Positions 22,021 through 33,868 are shown, numbered from the stretch's first letter. The stretch is 64,000 bases of DNA from Piscibacillus salipiscarius JCM 13188 (GCF_001311865.1 NZ_BBCD01000015.1:1-64000); one strand, 5' to 3'. Made by a program: numbers and translations. Notes: generated by a model from the sequence alone, not told the origin.

Positions 22021-23738
22021 TTATTCTTCTAATGTAGACGTATCACCTTCAGGCAAGCCTAGTTCGCGAGCTTTTAACAGACGACGCATAATCTTACCAC
22101 TACGCGTTTTTGGAATTGAATCTGTAACATCCATTTCACGAGGTGCTGCGTGTGCTGCTAATCCTGTTTTGACGAATTGACGAATATCTTCTAGTAATTC
22201 ATCTGATTCTTCATAGCCTTCATTTAATGAAATGAACGCCTTAATAATTTCTCCACGTTCAGGGTCAGGTTTACCAATAACACCTGCTTCTGATACCGCT
22301 TCATGCTCAATTAACTTACTTTCGACCTCAAATGGTCCAACACGTTCACCTGATGTGTTAATAACATCATCTAAACGACCTTGGAACCAGAAGTAACCAT
22401 CTTCATCAAGATAGGCACTATCACCAGATACATACCAACCATTTAAGAAGTAGCTTTCATATTTTTCAGGGCGCTTCCAAATCGCACGCATCATGGCTGG
22501 CCAACCTTCTTTAATCGCAAGGTTCCCCATACGATTAGGTGGTAATTCATTTCCTTGATCATCCACGATCGACGCCACTACTCCTGGAATTGGTTTACCC
22601 ATGGAACCAGGGCGAATTTCCATTGTCGGATAGTTACAAATGAGCTGAGCACCAGTCTCTGTCATCCACCATGTATCATGAATACGGCGATCAAATGCTT
22701 TTAAGCCCCAATAAACGACTTCTGGGTTTAACGGTTCGCCGACACTTAGAATATGGCGTACCGTTGATAAATCATACTTTTTAGCAACCTCTTCTCCCGC
22801 ACTCATTAATTTACGGAAAGCGGTAGGTGCAGAGTACCAAACAGTGACTTTATATTGATCCAATGCTTTATACCAAGCATCCGGCGTAACGTCCTCCCAC
22901 TACAACGTTAGTAACTCCGTTTAACCAAGGGGCAAATACACCGTAACTCGTACCAGTTACCCAGCCCGGATCGGCTGTACACCAGTACACATCACCTTCT
23001 TGTAAATCTAGAACCCATTTTCCTGTTTGATAGTGCTGAATCATAGCGTTATGAACATGGAATACCCCTTTAGGCTTACCAGTGATCCAGATGTATAGTG
23101 AATGACCATTCCATCTTCTAGATCAACCCACTCAATATCGAAATCGTCACTAGCATTTTTCATTTCTTCATGATAGTCAATATAACCATCTTCAATATCT
23201 TTAGAATCACCGACTAGTACAACCTTCTTTAAATCAGGTAACTGATCTTGTGGTACACGATAAAGTAGGTCAGGTGTCGTAATAAGCATAGTCGCTTCAC
23301 TATCTTCAAGGCGGTCATGAACAGCTTGCTCCATAAACGCTTCGAATAAAGGACCAGCAATTGCACCTACTTTTAGAATTCCTAGAAAACTAGCATAGAA
23401 CTCAGGTGATCTCGGCATAAACAAGAAGACACGGTCACCTTTTTCAATGCCTTGCTTTTTCAATACATTTGCGAATTTATTACTCTGCTTGCTAAGTTCT
23501 TCAAATGTTAATTTTCTTCCCGATCAGGTGCTACATAATGAAGAGCAACTTGATCTTTCTTATTAGGGTTTTCTGCATGTCGATCGATAGCTTCATAGGC
23601 AATATTAACTTTTCCTGTGTCATACCATGAGAAAGCTTTTTTTGCTTCTTCCCAGTCAAAGTTTTCATAAGTTTGTTTGTAGTTGTCCAAGTTGTGTTGT
23701 CCATTTGATCCTTGTAATTCTTTTACTTCTTCTGCCAT
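22021..23738 (-). CDS. acsA: Acetyl-CoA synthetase AcsA (frame broken three times)
   Basis: Adenylates acetate and transfers it to CoA. The AMP-binding core is present once frames are joined ([19 protein letters not shown]), followed by [30 protein letters not shown] and the acetylatable [17 protein letters not shown] near the end. Corrected length is about 573 residues, equal to B. subtilis AcsA. Breaks lie near 23507 and 23086 (one base missing each) and near 22885-22900 (two missing or one extra). Start ATG 23738 with GAGGTGATAGA. Divergent from dppA, with a possible cre site between. Confidence 0.92.
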
Positions 23739-23801
23739 TCTATCACCTCAACTATTTTTTAATTTAAATAACAATTTCCTTAAACACATAACTTAAAACA
23801 A

Positions 23802-23824
23802 AATTTTCATATTATGTGAAAATT
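23802..23824. promoter_or_regulatory. Inverted repeat between acsA and dppA
   Basis: Perfect 8-base arms AATTTTCA and TGAAAATT separated by 7 bases. The arms look like CodY half-sites, but the CodY consensus has them one base apart, so the regulator is unknown. Confidence 0.4.
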
Positions 23825-23846
23825 CTGTTACTAACTATTGTATATG

Positions 23847-23860
23847 AGAAAGCGCTTTTT
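23847..23860. promoter_or_regulatory. Possible CcpA cre site
   Basis: GAGAAAGCGCTTTTTT resembles the catabolite-responsive element (central AAAGCGCTTT) with mismatches at its ends. It lies in the acsA-dppA divergent gap; acsA is a CcpA target in B. subtilis. Confidence 0.4.
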
Positions 23861-23979
23861 TTAAAGTGATAAAATTTCCACCATATAATCTGATGAAAAA
23901 ATTGATTTTTTCTAAATATTTGGTAAATTTATATACATTAAAATAAATATTTTTACATCATGGAGGGAGCTTACTATAT

Positions 23980-24803
23980 ATGAAATTGTATATGTCTGTG
24001 GATATGGAAGGTATTACTGGTTTACCCGATTATACGTTTGTAAACCCTCAATTCCATAACTATGAACGTGCAAGGCGGATTATGACCCAAGAAGCTAACC
24101 ACGTTATTGAAACCGCTTTTAATAATGGCTGTGACTATTTTTAGTTAATGACAGCCACTCTAAAATGAATAATTTACTTGTTGATGAATTATATGAAGAA
24201 GCTGAGCTGATCACAGGCGGTGTTAAGCGTTACTCTATGGTGGAAAGCCTGGATGATTCTTATCAAGGAGCTATCTTTCTAGGCTATCACGCCCGTGCTG
24301 GACAACCTGGAGTCATGTCTCATTCGATGACTTTTGGTGTGCGTAATTTCTACGTCAATGATACGGCCGTTGGAGAATTAGGTTTAAACGCGTACGTTGC
24401 TGGTTACTATGATGTACCTGTCATCTTAGTTGGTGGTGATGATTGTGCATCTCATGAAGCAGAGCAGCTTATACCTAATGTCGTAACAGCACCTGTTAAG
24501 TATTCAATTACGAGACAGGCCGTAAAATCATTGACACCGAAGAAATCTGGAGAACTTTTAAGAGAGAAAACCATTGAAGCTATTAATCTATTAAATCGAA
24601 TTGACCCGTTAACTCCTCCAAAACAACCAACTTTCAGAATTGAATTTAATAACTATGGTCAAGCGGAGTGGGCTGCGATTATGCCCGGTACCGAAATCGA
24701 ACCAAATAGTTGTATCGTAAAATTTGAGGCTAAAGATATATTAGAAGCATACCGTGCCATGGTGGTCATGACAGAATTAGCCATGAATTCAACATTTAAT
24801 TAA
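23980..24803 (+). CDS. dppA: D-aminopeptidase DppA
   Basis: Zinc peptidase that releases N-terminal D-amino acids, notably D-Ala, from peptides; it forms a decamer in B. subtilis. The N-terminal SVDMEGITG carries metal ligands D and E, VNDSHSKMNN and FLGYHARAGQPGVMSHS carry the histidines, and GELGLNAYVAGYYDVPV completes the site. Corrected length of 274 equals B. subtilis DppA. One break at a T5 tract (24138-24142). ATG 23980 is preceded by GGAGGGAGC with long spacing. First gene of the nine-gene dpp-ykf operon. Confidence 0.93.
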
Positions 24804-24815
24804 GGGGGGAGTAAG

Positions 24816-25754
24816 TTGTTTCGATACATAATCAAGCGTTTTTTAATGGCACTTTTAACTATTTGGATTATTGCCACACTGACATTCATATTAATGATGT
24901 CCATTCCTGGCTCCCCGTTTAATAGTGTTGCAGATAAGACTTCTAATGAAGCAGTGCAAGAAAATTTAAAGTCTCACTTTAACTTGGATGACCCACCAGT
25001 CGTTCAATATATGCATTACTTAAAATCGATCGCTACGTTTGACTTTGGGCCGTCAATCAAAAAGCCCAATTCAACAGTTAATGAATTGTTAGGCCGAGGG
25101 TTTCCAATCTCAGCAGAACTTGGGATTATTTCTGTTCTAGTTGCCTTAGTTTCAGGTATTGCTTTAGGGGTTTTAGCAGCTTTAAGGCATAACGGGATTA
25201 TTGACTATATGGCTATGACAATTGCTGTTTTAGGTATTTCAATTCCTAACTTTGTTTTGGCAACATTACTCATCCAACAACTAGCTGTAAATTATAACAT
25301 TTTTCCTGTTGCGACATGGAAATCTCCAATGCATATGGTGTTACCAACCATTGCGCTGGCAACTGGACCAATGGCTATTATTGCTAGGCTAACTCGGTCA
25401 AGCATGCTAGAAGTGCTGACACAAGATTATATTAAAATGGCGCGAGCAAAGGGCCTTTCACCTTATAAGGTCATTATTAAACACGCATTAAGAAATGCTT
25501 TAATGCCAGTTGTAACCATTTTAGGGACGCTACTTGCCGGTGTTTTAACGGGGACATTTGTCATTGAAAAAATCTTTGCCATTCCTGGAATGGGACAATA
25601 TTTCGTACAAAGCATTAATGAACGTGACTATCCCGTAATTATGGGGACAACCGTATTCTACAGTGCCTTTTTAATCTTCATGCTGTTTTTAGTCGATATT
25701 ACCTACGGCATTTTAGATCCGAGAATTAAAATACACGATGAGAAAGGGGATTAG
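24816..25754 (+). CDS. dppB: Dipeptide ABC transporter permease DppB
   Basis: Inner permease subunit of a peptide importer, 312 residues, six membrane helices. The N-terminal LTFILMMSIPGSPF and the ATPase-contacting EAA loop (RAKGLSPYKVIIKHALRNAL) are typical of DppB/OppB. Starts at TTG behind AAGGGGGGAG, 12 bases after dppA, and its stop precedes the dppC start by one base. No frameshift. Confidence 0.94.
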   Translation: MFRYIIKRFLMALLTIWIIATLTFILMMSIPGSPFNSVADKTSNEAVQENLKSHFNLDDPPVVQYMHYLKSIATFDFGPSIKKPNSTVNELLGRGFPISAELGIISVLVALVSGIALGVLAALRHNGIIDYMAMTIAVLGISIPNFVLATLLIQQLAVNYNIFPVATWKSPMHMVLPTIALATGPMAIIARLTRSSMLEVLTQDYIKMARAKGLSPYKVIIKHALRNALMPVVTILGTLLAGVLTGTFVIEKIFAIPGMGQYFVQSINERDYPVIMGTTVFYSAFLIFMLFLVDITYGILDPRIKIHDEKGD

Positions 25755-25755
25755 A

Positions 25756-26714
25756 ATGGATCAACAAGTTAAACACCAAAACAATCAGCTTAATCCTAAG
25801 GAAATCCCCGTAGAATGGTTACAACCTCTTGAACAAAAAGAGCTTAATCAGGAAGAAGTTGTTCGTCCTTCCTTATCATATTGGCAAGATGCGTGGCAAC
25901 GTTTAAAGAAAAACAAAATGGCTATGGGAGGATTGTTCTTCTTAGTTTTACTAGGTATCATGCAATCTTTGGTCCATATATGACTCCTTACACGGTAAAT
26001 GGACAAAACCTTGCCGTGCAAAACCAAGCACCATCTGTTAATCACTGGTTTGGGACTGATGACTTGGGAAGAGATGTCTTTACTAGAACTTGGTATGGTG
26101 CAAGAATCTCATTATTTGTGGGGCTTGTTGCGGCTTTTATCGACTTCTTTATCGGTGTCATCTATGGAGGAATTTCAGGTTATAAAGGTGGAAGAACCGA
26201 TAATATTATGATGCGAATTGTAGAGATCCTTTACGGTTTACCTTATCTATTAATCGTTATTCTGTTACTTGTCGTTTTAGGTCCTAGTTTATTTACGATT
26301 ATTCTAGCTCTATCTCTTACTGGATGGGTTGGAATGGCAAGAATTGTTCGTGGACAAGTCTTACAACTAAAAACACTAGAGTTTGTCCATGCCTCTAAAT
26401 CATTTGGAGCTAAAACGAGCCGAATCATTCGGAAAAACCTCTTGCCCAACACGATGGGACCTATTATTGTCCAAATGACCTTAACGGTTCCAACTGCCAT
26501 ATTTGCCGAAGCATTTTTAAGTTTCTTAGGTCTTGGTATCTCAAGCCCCTTTGCAAGCTGGGGTGTGATGGCCAATGATTCACTAACAACGATTATATCT
26601 GGACATTGGTGGCGCTTGTTCTTCCCAGCGTTTTTCATTTCAGCAACGATGTTTGCTTTTAACGTACTAGGAGACGGTCTTCAAGATGCCCTTGATCCAA
26701 AACTAAGGAGGTGA
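25756..26714 (+). CDS. dppC: Dipeptide ABC transporter permease DppC
   Basis: Second permease subunit, about 319 residues. It has a longer cytoplasmic N-terminus (PSLSYWQDAWQRLKKNKMAM), the conserved FGTDDLGRDVFTRTWYGARIS, the EAA loop (HASKSFGAKTSRIIRKNLLP), and the typical C-terminal FNVLGDGLQDALDPKLR. A one-base deletion near 25965 breaks the frame between the first membrane helix and GPYMTPY. ATG 25756 follows AAAGGGGATTAG. Confidence 0.93.
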
Positions 26715-26719
26715 CACCT

Positions 26720-27735
26720 ATGAAAAAATACTTGAAGTTGATGACCTTCATGTTTCATTTTCTACATACGGCGGTGAAGTCAAAGCAGTACGCGGGGTAT
26801 CTTTTGATTTATATCAAGGGGAAACGTTAGCAATTGTAGGTGAATCAGGCTGTGGTAAAAGTGTAACCGCCAATAGCATCATGCAATTAATCCCTAAACC
26901 TGCTGGAAAAATTCGTAATGGCCGGATTGTTTTTAAAGATCAAGACATTACGCACTATAACGAACGGCAGATGAAGGAAATTCGGGGTGTGGATATTTCG
27001 ATGATCTTCCAAGACCCTATGACAGCACTTAACCCTACTCTAACGATAGGTGATCAGTTAACTGAAGGTTTGATTCAACACGAAAAAATATCTAGAAGCA
27101 AAGCTAAAGAAAAAGCCATTGACATGCTCAACCTTGTAGGGATTCCAAGTCCAGAAGAGCGGTTAAAACAGTATCCCCACCAATTTAGTGGTGGAATGAG
27201 GCAACGTATTGTTATTGCCATTGCTCTTATTTGTGAACCTGATTTACTCATTGCCGATGAGCCGACCACAGCTCTGGATGTTACTATTCAAGCGCAAATT
27301 CTAGAACTATTTAATAAGATTCAACAGCAAACTAATGTTGCGATAATTTTAATTACACACGACTTTGGTGTTGTTGCAAAAGTTGCAGATCGAATCGCGG
27401 TCATGTATGCAGGGAAAATCATTGAAACTGGCTTTAAGAAAGAGATTTTCTACGAAGCTAAACACCCTTACACAAAAGGTCTACTGCATTCTATTCCACG
27501 GTTAGATCAAAAAGATGAGAAACTGATTCCTATTGATGGAACGCCGCCAGACCTATTTTCACCACCAGTTGGCTGCCCTTTTACAGCAAGGTGTCCACAT
27601 GCCATGGTGGCTTGCGAAAAGGTTTATCCTATCCGTCATGAAAATAGCGAGTCACATTACGTGGAGTGCTGGCTTTATGATGAGAGGGTCCAACATATGA
27701 AAATTAATATAAAACCAAAGGAGGAATACAAATGA
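26720..27735 (+). CDS. dppD: Peptide ABC transporter ATP-binding protein DppD
   Basis: ATPase of the importer, about 338 residues. Walker A is GESGCGKS, the Q-loop is FQDPMTALNP, the signature is QFSGGMRQRI, Walker B is LLIADEPTTALDV and the switch is ITHDFG. The C-terminal Opp-type extension holds the CPFTARCPHAMVAC cysteines, which bind an iron-sulfur cluster in relatives. The frame breaks at an A6 tract (26723-26728) right after the start. It overlaps dppE by ATGA. Confidence 0.94.
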
Positions 27736-29400
27736 ATAAAAAGTGGTTACTGGCTTTAATGGTCACACTACTGACCATGCTACTCGTTGCCTGTACAACA
27801 TCAACGGGTGAAGGTGAAGATGAAGAAAGCAATAGCGAAAACAACACAGAAGAAAATGAAAGTTCAAATGAAAATGAGGGAGACGAAGGTGACAAAAAGA
27901 TACTCTATTTAAATAATGCAACTGAACCAACATCGTTCGACCCACCAGTTGGGTTTAACTCCGTTTCCTGGAACACTTTAAACAACTTACTAGAAGGATT
28001 AACACGATTAGATCAATCCCATGAGCCTAAGCCTGCCATGGCTAAGGAATGGGAAGTATCTGAAGATGGCCAAGAGTACACATTCTTCTTAAGAGAGGAT
28101 GCCAATTGGTCAAACGGTGACCCCGTGACAGCACAAGATTTTGTTTATGCTTGGAGACATTTATTAGATCCTGAAACAGCTTCATCAGCTGCTTTCTTAG
28201 GTTACTTCATTAAAAACGGTGAAGCATTTAACGCTGGTGAAGCATCTGCAGAAGATGTTGGCGTTGAAGCAGTTGATGACAAAACATTTAAAGTTACACT
28301 TGAATCACCAACTGGCTTCTTCTTAGACTTAGTCTCAAATCCTGCATTCTTCCCGGTTAACCATAAGGTTGCGGAAGAAAACCCTGATTGGCATGCAGAA
28401 GCTGATACTTTTGTTGCAAATGGACCTTTTTCATTAAAAGAGTGGAACCACGATCAAAACATGGTTTTTGAGAAGAACCCTGAATACTGGGACGCTGATA
28501 CTGTTAAGTTAGATGAAGTTCATTGGGCTATGGTCAATGATACTAATACTGAATACCAAATGTACGAAAGTGGTGAGCTAGATACATCGGGCATTCCTTC
28601 TGATTTAGCTGACCAACTTTTAGAAGGTGATGATGTTACAAATGAAGAACAAGCAGGTGTCTACTTCTACCGCTTTAATGTTAATGAAGAACCGTTCCAA
28701 AATAAGAAAATTAGAAAAGCATTTGCTTTAGCTGTAAACCAACAAGAAATTGTTGATTACATTACTAAGAACTTAGAAAAACCAGCATATGGTTTCGTAT
28801 CATACGGCTTTACAGATCATAATGGTGAAGATTTCCGTGAGGTAAACGGAAATTTAATCGAAACAAACGCAGAAAAAGCTAAACAATTATTAGAAGAAGG
28901 TATGAAAGAAGAAGGTTATGATGAGTTACCACAAGTGACATTATCGTATAACACAAGTGAAACTCACAAATCGATTGCAGAATATTTACAAGAAACATAT
29001 AACAAGGTTTTAGATGTTCAAGTTGAGTTAGAAAACACAGAATGGAATGTTTTCTTACAGGATCAAAAAGACCTAAAACACCAGTTCTCACGTAGTTCAT
29101 TCTTAGCCGATTATGCAGACCCTGTTAACTTCTTAGAAAGCTTTGTGACAGATTCATCTATGAACCGTACAGGCTGGTCAAATGAAGAATACGATCAACT
29201 AATCGCAAATGCAAAAAGTGAAACGGACGAAGCAAAACGTTTTCGAATATTTATATGAAGCAGAGAAGATTTTATTTGAAGAGATGCCACTCTTCCCAAT
29301 TCACTTCTATAACCAAGTCAATTTACAAAACCCAGATGTATCTGGCATTGTACGTCACCCAGTTGGTTATTTAGAACTTAAATGGGCAGATAAGAAATAA
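27732..29400 (+). CDS. dppE: Peptide-binding lipoprotein DppE
   Basis: Extracellular solute-binding protein anchored by lipid; family 5 (OppA/DppE), about 555 residues. Signal peptide with lipobox LLVAC (Cys21), then an unusually acidic Glu/Asn/Ser/Asp linker of about 30 residues, then LNNATEPTSFDP. Family features include YTFFLREDANWSNGDPVTA, DFVYAWRHLLDP and ANGPFSLKEWNH. The frame breaks near 29241 at a TTTT where one base fewer (or two more) restores the C-terminus ending LELKWADKK. In B. subtilis DppE serves murein tripeptide uptake. Confidence 0.92.
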
Positions 29401-29412
29401 AATGTATTAAGG

Positions 29413-29440
29413 TAAAGGGCATACCGAGCTATGCCCTTTA
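29413..29440 (+). terminator. Hairpin between dppE and ldcA
   Basis: An 11-bp perfect stem TAAAGGGCATA / TATGCCCTTTA with a 6-base loop, but no proper T run after it. It probably stabilises dppE mRNA or gives partial termination, so that the binding protein is made in excess of the downstream enzymes. Confidence 0.6.
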
Positions 29441-29463
29441 TCCAAATTAAAGGAGTTTAATCT

Positions 29464-30394
29464 ATGATTCTACCAAAGGCATTACAACCAGGAGATACTA
29501 TTGGTGTCATAGCACCTGCTAGCCCACCTAATATAGAGAATCTGAAAAAGGCCATTCCTTTTTTGAAAACATTGGATTTAAGGTTCAACTAGGTCACTAT
29601 GTCGAAGAAGTACATGGTATTTAGCAGGCACAGATGAACAGCGTTTAAAAGACCTGCATGACATGTTTAGAGACGACAACATCAAAGCCATTATTTGTGC
29701 TGGTGGAGGTTATGGAACAGGTCGAATAGCAGCTTCCATTGACTATGATTTAATAAAAAAACATCCCAAGATATTCTGGGGATATAGTGATATTACATAT
29801 TTACATACAGCCATTAGGCAACAAACAGGTCTTATTACATTCCACGGACCTATGCTGGCATCAGATATAGGTAAAGACGATTTCCACGAGCATTCAAAGC
29901 AAGCTTTCAATCAATTATCTCAACCTACACCCATGATATATGATCATACATATTCTGAACTAAAAGTAATTTCTAAAGGTGATGCTAACGGGGAAATTGT
30001 TGGTGGAAATTTATCTTTAATCGTTAATTCATTAGGCGGCCCTTATGAAATAGACACGAATGGAAAACTACTTTTCATAGAAGATGTTGATGAGCCACCT
30101 TATCGTATTGATTCTTTCTTATCTCAGCTTAAACACGCCGGAAAGCTTGATGATGCAGCAGGTATTATTGTTGGTGACTTTAACAATGCTAAACCGAAAA
30201 AAGACCGGCCATCCTTTACGTTAGAACAAGTATTAAATGATTACTTAAGTACATTAAATAAACCGGTCATAAGCGGTTTTAAAATCGGCCATTGTCAACC
30301 ACATTACGCCATACCGCTTGGCGTTCAAGCTAATCTATCAACCGAAGCCAAACGTTTATCCATCGAGCCAGGTGTCATAGGAGGATCATCTTGA
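29464..30394 (+). CDS. ldcA: Muramoyltetrapeptide LD-carboxypeptidase (LdcA/YkfA)
   Basis: Serine peptidase of family S66 acting on murein peptides. Conserved features are GDTIGVIAPASPP, CAGGGYGTGRI, the nucleophile serine in WGYSDITYLH, and FIEDVDEPPYRIDSFLSQL with the catalytic glutamate; the histidine lies in GFKIGHCQPHYAIPLG. About 310 residues after two corrections, near 29560 (T6 tract) and 29616 (GG). ATG 29464 with AAAGGAG. Ends overlapping ykfB by TTGA. Confidence 0.91.
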
Positions 30395-31481
30395 ACATAA
30401 AGCAAATCGAAACTTTTCAAATTCGAATACCATTAAATAAACCTTTTAAAACTGCTTTAAGAACCGTGACTGAAGCGGACACCATTTACGTTAAAATTAC
30501 TTTAGAAGATGGAACGATTGGTTATGGGGAAGCACCACCAACTCTTGTCATTACAGGCGATAGTTTAAGAAGTATTAAGTATTGTATAGAAGAGGTCTTT
30601 AAACCCCTTTTAATAGGGCAATCCATTAAAAACATACATCAATTACTAGAAAAAATTCACAGAGCGATCGTACGCAACACGAGTGCTAAAGCTGCTATAG
30701 ATATGGCGTTATTTGACTGTTTAGCAAGGTCAGCTAACCTCCCTCTTTATCAATTACTAGGCGGTTATCGAAATAAAATTGAAACAGATTATACCGTAAG
30801 TGTTAACCGTCCTGACGAGATGGCTCAAGATGCTCAGGAGTATGTTAGCCAAGGCTTTTCAATATTAAAAGTTAAAGTTGGTAAAGATCAAATAGAACAA
30901 GATATTAAACGAATAAAAGCCATTCGAGAAAGAATAGGCACTTCAACTACCATTCGTTTAGATGCCAATCAAGGCTGGTCAGTTAAAGAAGCCATTTATG
31001 CGATTAATAAAATGGAAGAGCTCGGCTTAGACATTGAACTAGTTGAGCAGCCTGTGATCGCTAATGACATTGAAGGTTTGAAAGAAGTCACAACCCAAAC
31101 CCACACTCTGATCATGGCAGACGAAAGTGTTTTCTCACCGGTTGATGCTAGAAGAGTGTTAGAAACAAGAAGTAGTGATCTAATCAATATAAAACTAATG
31201 AAATCAGGCGGTATCTACCACGCACTAAAATTAACCATATGGCAGAAACATTTGGGATTCCTTGTATGGTCGGAAGTATGATTGAAACGAAATTAGGCAT
31301 CACAGCAGCTGCACATTTTGCTGCAAGCCAGCCTAATATCACCAGGTACGACTTTGATGCTCCGCTCATGTTATCAGATGATACGATTTATGGTGGAGCC
31401 CAGTATACGCAAAATATTATGACGTTACCTGATGAACCTGGTTTAGGGGTTAAGACGATTAATAAAGCCTACATTCTTTAA
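30391..31481 (+). CDS. ykfB: L-Ala-D/L-Glu (dipeptide) epimerase YkfB
   Basis: Enolase-superfamily enzyme that inverts the D-Glu centre of L-Ala-D-Glu so that ordinary peptidases can use it. Catalytic lysine motif ILKVKVGKD, metal ligands in RLDANQGW, ELVEQPV and ADESVF, and the second acid-base lysine in NIKLMKSGG are all present. About 363 residues after one added A near 31230. TTG start with AGGAGGATC. The DAN...VEQP...ADES pattern supports the epimerase over mandelate or muconate branches. Confidence 0.92.
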
Positions 31482-31499
31482 CTGAAAGGATTATGTAAT

Positions 31500-32431
31500 A
31501 TGAGCCAACAACAAGCTAATATATGGGTTTGTAACGTTTCTGTGGCAACGATTTGGACAGATTCGGAATCACCAAGAGTCATCGATCAAGTTGGCTTAAC
31601 AAAACCTGTATTATTACAAAATGGTACGACGAATTAACCAAAAAACAAAGAGATCATCTATGCTATGAGAAACGAGTACAATCCCAGCTTCTCTACGGTG
31701 AAGAAGTCATTGTCGATCAAATTGAAGGTAAATGGGCTAAAATTATTGCCGTCAATCAACCTTCTAAAAAGGATGAACGGGGCTATCCTGGGTGGGTTCC
31801 TCTTACTCAGCTCAAGTTAGTTAGTCAAGACTGGCGTGAACCACCTATTGCTTTAGTAACCAATGAACAAACCATTTTATACGATTCTAATAAATTACCG
31901 TTTCTAGAGTTAAGTTACGGAACCTATTTACCTGTTTTAAAGCAGCAAGAGAGTTGGATTAAAGTTCGAACACCTGAAGGCGAGGGTTGGTTTCAAGCAA
32001 AAAACATAAAGGTTTACAATTCAATTAAAGATTTACCTCAAGGTAATGGTCAATCGATTGTTAAGTCAGCAGAACAATTTTTAAAGCTCCCATATTTTTG
32101 GGGTGGGATGAGTGCATTCGGTTATGACTGTTCTGGATTTGCTTACACCATGCATAAGATGAACGGGTACAGGATCCCCCGTGATGCATCAGACCAAGCC
32201 TTACAAGGCAAGCAAGTTGCGTTTAATGAGTTAAAGATAGGCGATTTATTATTTTTTGAAGGTGACATAGGTAAAGGTAACATTAATCACGTCGGTATTT
32301 ACTATGGAAACGGACAAATGATTCATTCATCTATTTCTAGTACTGGTATTGAAGTTATTTCGCTTGCAGGTTCTAGATATGAATCTAAATTATGTGAAGC
32401 AAGAAGGTACTACCAGGAGGAGTCTACATGA
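31500..32431 (+). CDS. ykfC: NlpC/P60 gamma-D-Glu-diamino acid endopeptidase YkfC
   Basis: Cysteine peptidase that cuts between D-Glu and the diamino acid of murein peptides. Two bacterial SH3-like segments (about residues 1-190) precede an NlpC/P60 domain with the catalytic cysteine in YDCSGFAYT, the histidine in [16 protein letters not shown], and WGGMSAFGY. No secretion signal is evident, in line with cytoplasmic use on imported peptides. About 310 residues; one missing base near 31603-31608. ATG 31500 with GAAAGG; overlaps dppF by ATGA. Confidence 0.91.
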
Positions 32432-33438
32432 CAAAAGATTTATTAAGAGTAGAGAACTTAAAAAAATATTTCAAAGTTGGGCGAAACCAAACGTTAAAAG
32501 CTGTTGATGATGTAACATTTTCGATTAAAGAAGGTGAAACATTTGGTGTTGTAGGCGAATCAGGTTGTGGAAAATCAACAGCGGGAAGAACGATTCTAAC
32601 CTTATATGAAAAAACAGGTGGTAACGTGATTTATGATGACGTTAATGTCCACGATATCCCTGAACAAGAACGCTTTAAGTTATTTAGGGATATGCAGATG
32701 ATTTTCCAGGACCCTTATGCCTCACTAAATCCAAGGTCAACAGTCAAGGAGATTATCTCAGAACCAATGGAGGTTCATGGCCTTTATAAAAATAATAAAG
32801 AAAGACTCAAGAAAGTATATGAATTACTTGAAGAAGTCGGACTGAACAGAGATCACGCTAACCGTTATCCTCATGAATTTAGTGGTGGGCAAAGGCAGCG
32901 TATTGGAATTGCCAGAGCTTTAGCGTTAGAGCCTAAATTTATTATTTGTGACGAACCTATTTCAGCACTTGATGTTTCAGTACAAGCACAAATCATTAAT
33001 CTGTTAGAACGTCTTCAAGAGGAAAAAGGTTTAACTTATTTATTTATTGCCCACGACCTTTCAATGGTCAGACATATATCAGACCGGATTGCTGTTATGT
33101 ATTTAGGACATATCGTAGAACTTACCGAAAGTAAAACATTATATGATGAACCGCTTCATCCATATACCAATGCACTCTTATCAGCTGTTCCAATCCCAGA
33201 CCCTGACATAGAAGAAAATCGTTCAAGAATTGTGTTAGAAGGAGAATTACCAAGTCCAATTGATCCACCGTCAGGATGTGTTTTTAGAACTAGGTGTCCG
33301 CTTGCGCAAGATATCTGTGCTCATAAAAAGCCAAAACTGACAGAAGTTGAGGACGGCAGACACGTTGCCTGTCACCTGTACGACCCAGACATTTACGAAA
33401 TGGATTCAACACAATTAACACAAATGCATAACTCATAA
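32428..33438 (+). CDS. ykfD: Peptide ABC transporter ATP-binding protein DppF (YkfD)
   Basis: Second ATPase of the peptide importer, 336 residues, no break. Walker [11 protein letters not shown]-loop [11 protein letters not shown], signature [10 protein letters not shown], Walker [14 protein letters not shown] and switch IAHDLS are all intact, and the C-terminus carries the [16 protein letters not shown] cysteine region. It pairs with DppD as the OppF/DppF-type partner. Last gene of the operon. Confidence 0.94.
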   Translation: MTKDLLRVENLKKYFKVGRNQTLKAVDDVTFSIKEGETFGVVGESGCGKSTAGRTILTLYEKTGGNVIYDDVNVHDIPEQERFKLFRDMQMIFQDPYASLNPRSTVKEIISEPMEVHGLYKNNKERLKKVYELLEEVGLNRDHANRYPHEFSGGQRQRIGIARALALEPKFIICDEPISALDVSVQAQIINLLERLQEEKGLTYLFIAHDLSMVRHISDRIAVMYLGHIVELTESKTLYDEPLHPYTNALLSAVPIPDPDIEENRSRIVLEGELPSPIDPPSGCVFRTRCPLAQDICAHKKPKLTEVEDGRHVACHLYDPDIYEMDSTQLTQMHNS

Positions 33439-33815
33439 AAGATCTGGCTGTAGCCAGGTCTTTTAATATACAAAAAATATAAGAAAAATAAAATACTAAT
33501 AATGATCGTAAAAATTGACACTAACCAAACGACCCGATTAGACGGCTGAAACGTTTGTTCATTGATTTGCTTCTTTTTAACTAAATAACTATAAGTCGCG
33601 AACACAATAATGATTAGCCCTAAAACCACCGAGAATATGCCAATCATTTGAGCAAATTGATCAGCTGCGGCAGAGGTTTCATTCAACGAAAAATGGATAT
33701 TCACAATTAAGAAACCTATACCAACCATTGCTAAAGCTGTACGGATCCATGCTAAATAAGTTCTTTCATTCGCTAAGTGTTGTTGAATATAATTAGAATC
33801 AATGGTTTTCTCCAT
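33393..33815 (-). CDS. DUF202 (YidH-like) membrane protein
   Basis: Small membrane protein of unknown function with three predicted helices. The N-terminal [21 protein letters not shown] is the DUF202 signature. 140 residues as read, with a C-terminus that runs over the terminator and into the end of ykfD. Adding one T to the T6 tract near 33471-33476 would end the protein at 33463, before the terminator, which is more natural; I give the frame as read. ATG 33815 with GAGGTG. Confidence 0.8.
   Translation of the reverse strand: MEKTIDSNYIQQHLANERTYLAWIRTALAMVGIGFLIVNIHFSLNETSAAADQFAQMIGIFSVVLGLIIIVFATYSYLVKKKQINEQTFQPSNRVVWLVSIFTIIISILFFLYFLYIKRPGYSQIFYELCICVNCVESIS
33437..33464. terminator. 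Bidirectional terminator after ykfD
   Basis: A 12-bp stem (AAAAGATCTGGC / GCCAGGTCTTTT, one G-T pair) with a 4-base loop. Its own ends supply T4 on both strands. It overlaps the ykfD stop codon. Confidence 0.8.
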
Positions 33816-33868
33816 ATTTACACCTCACTCTAACTATTAATTAATTTAACCTAAATTAACGAATAAAA

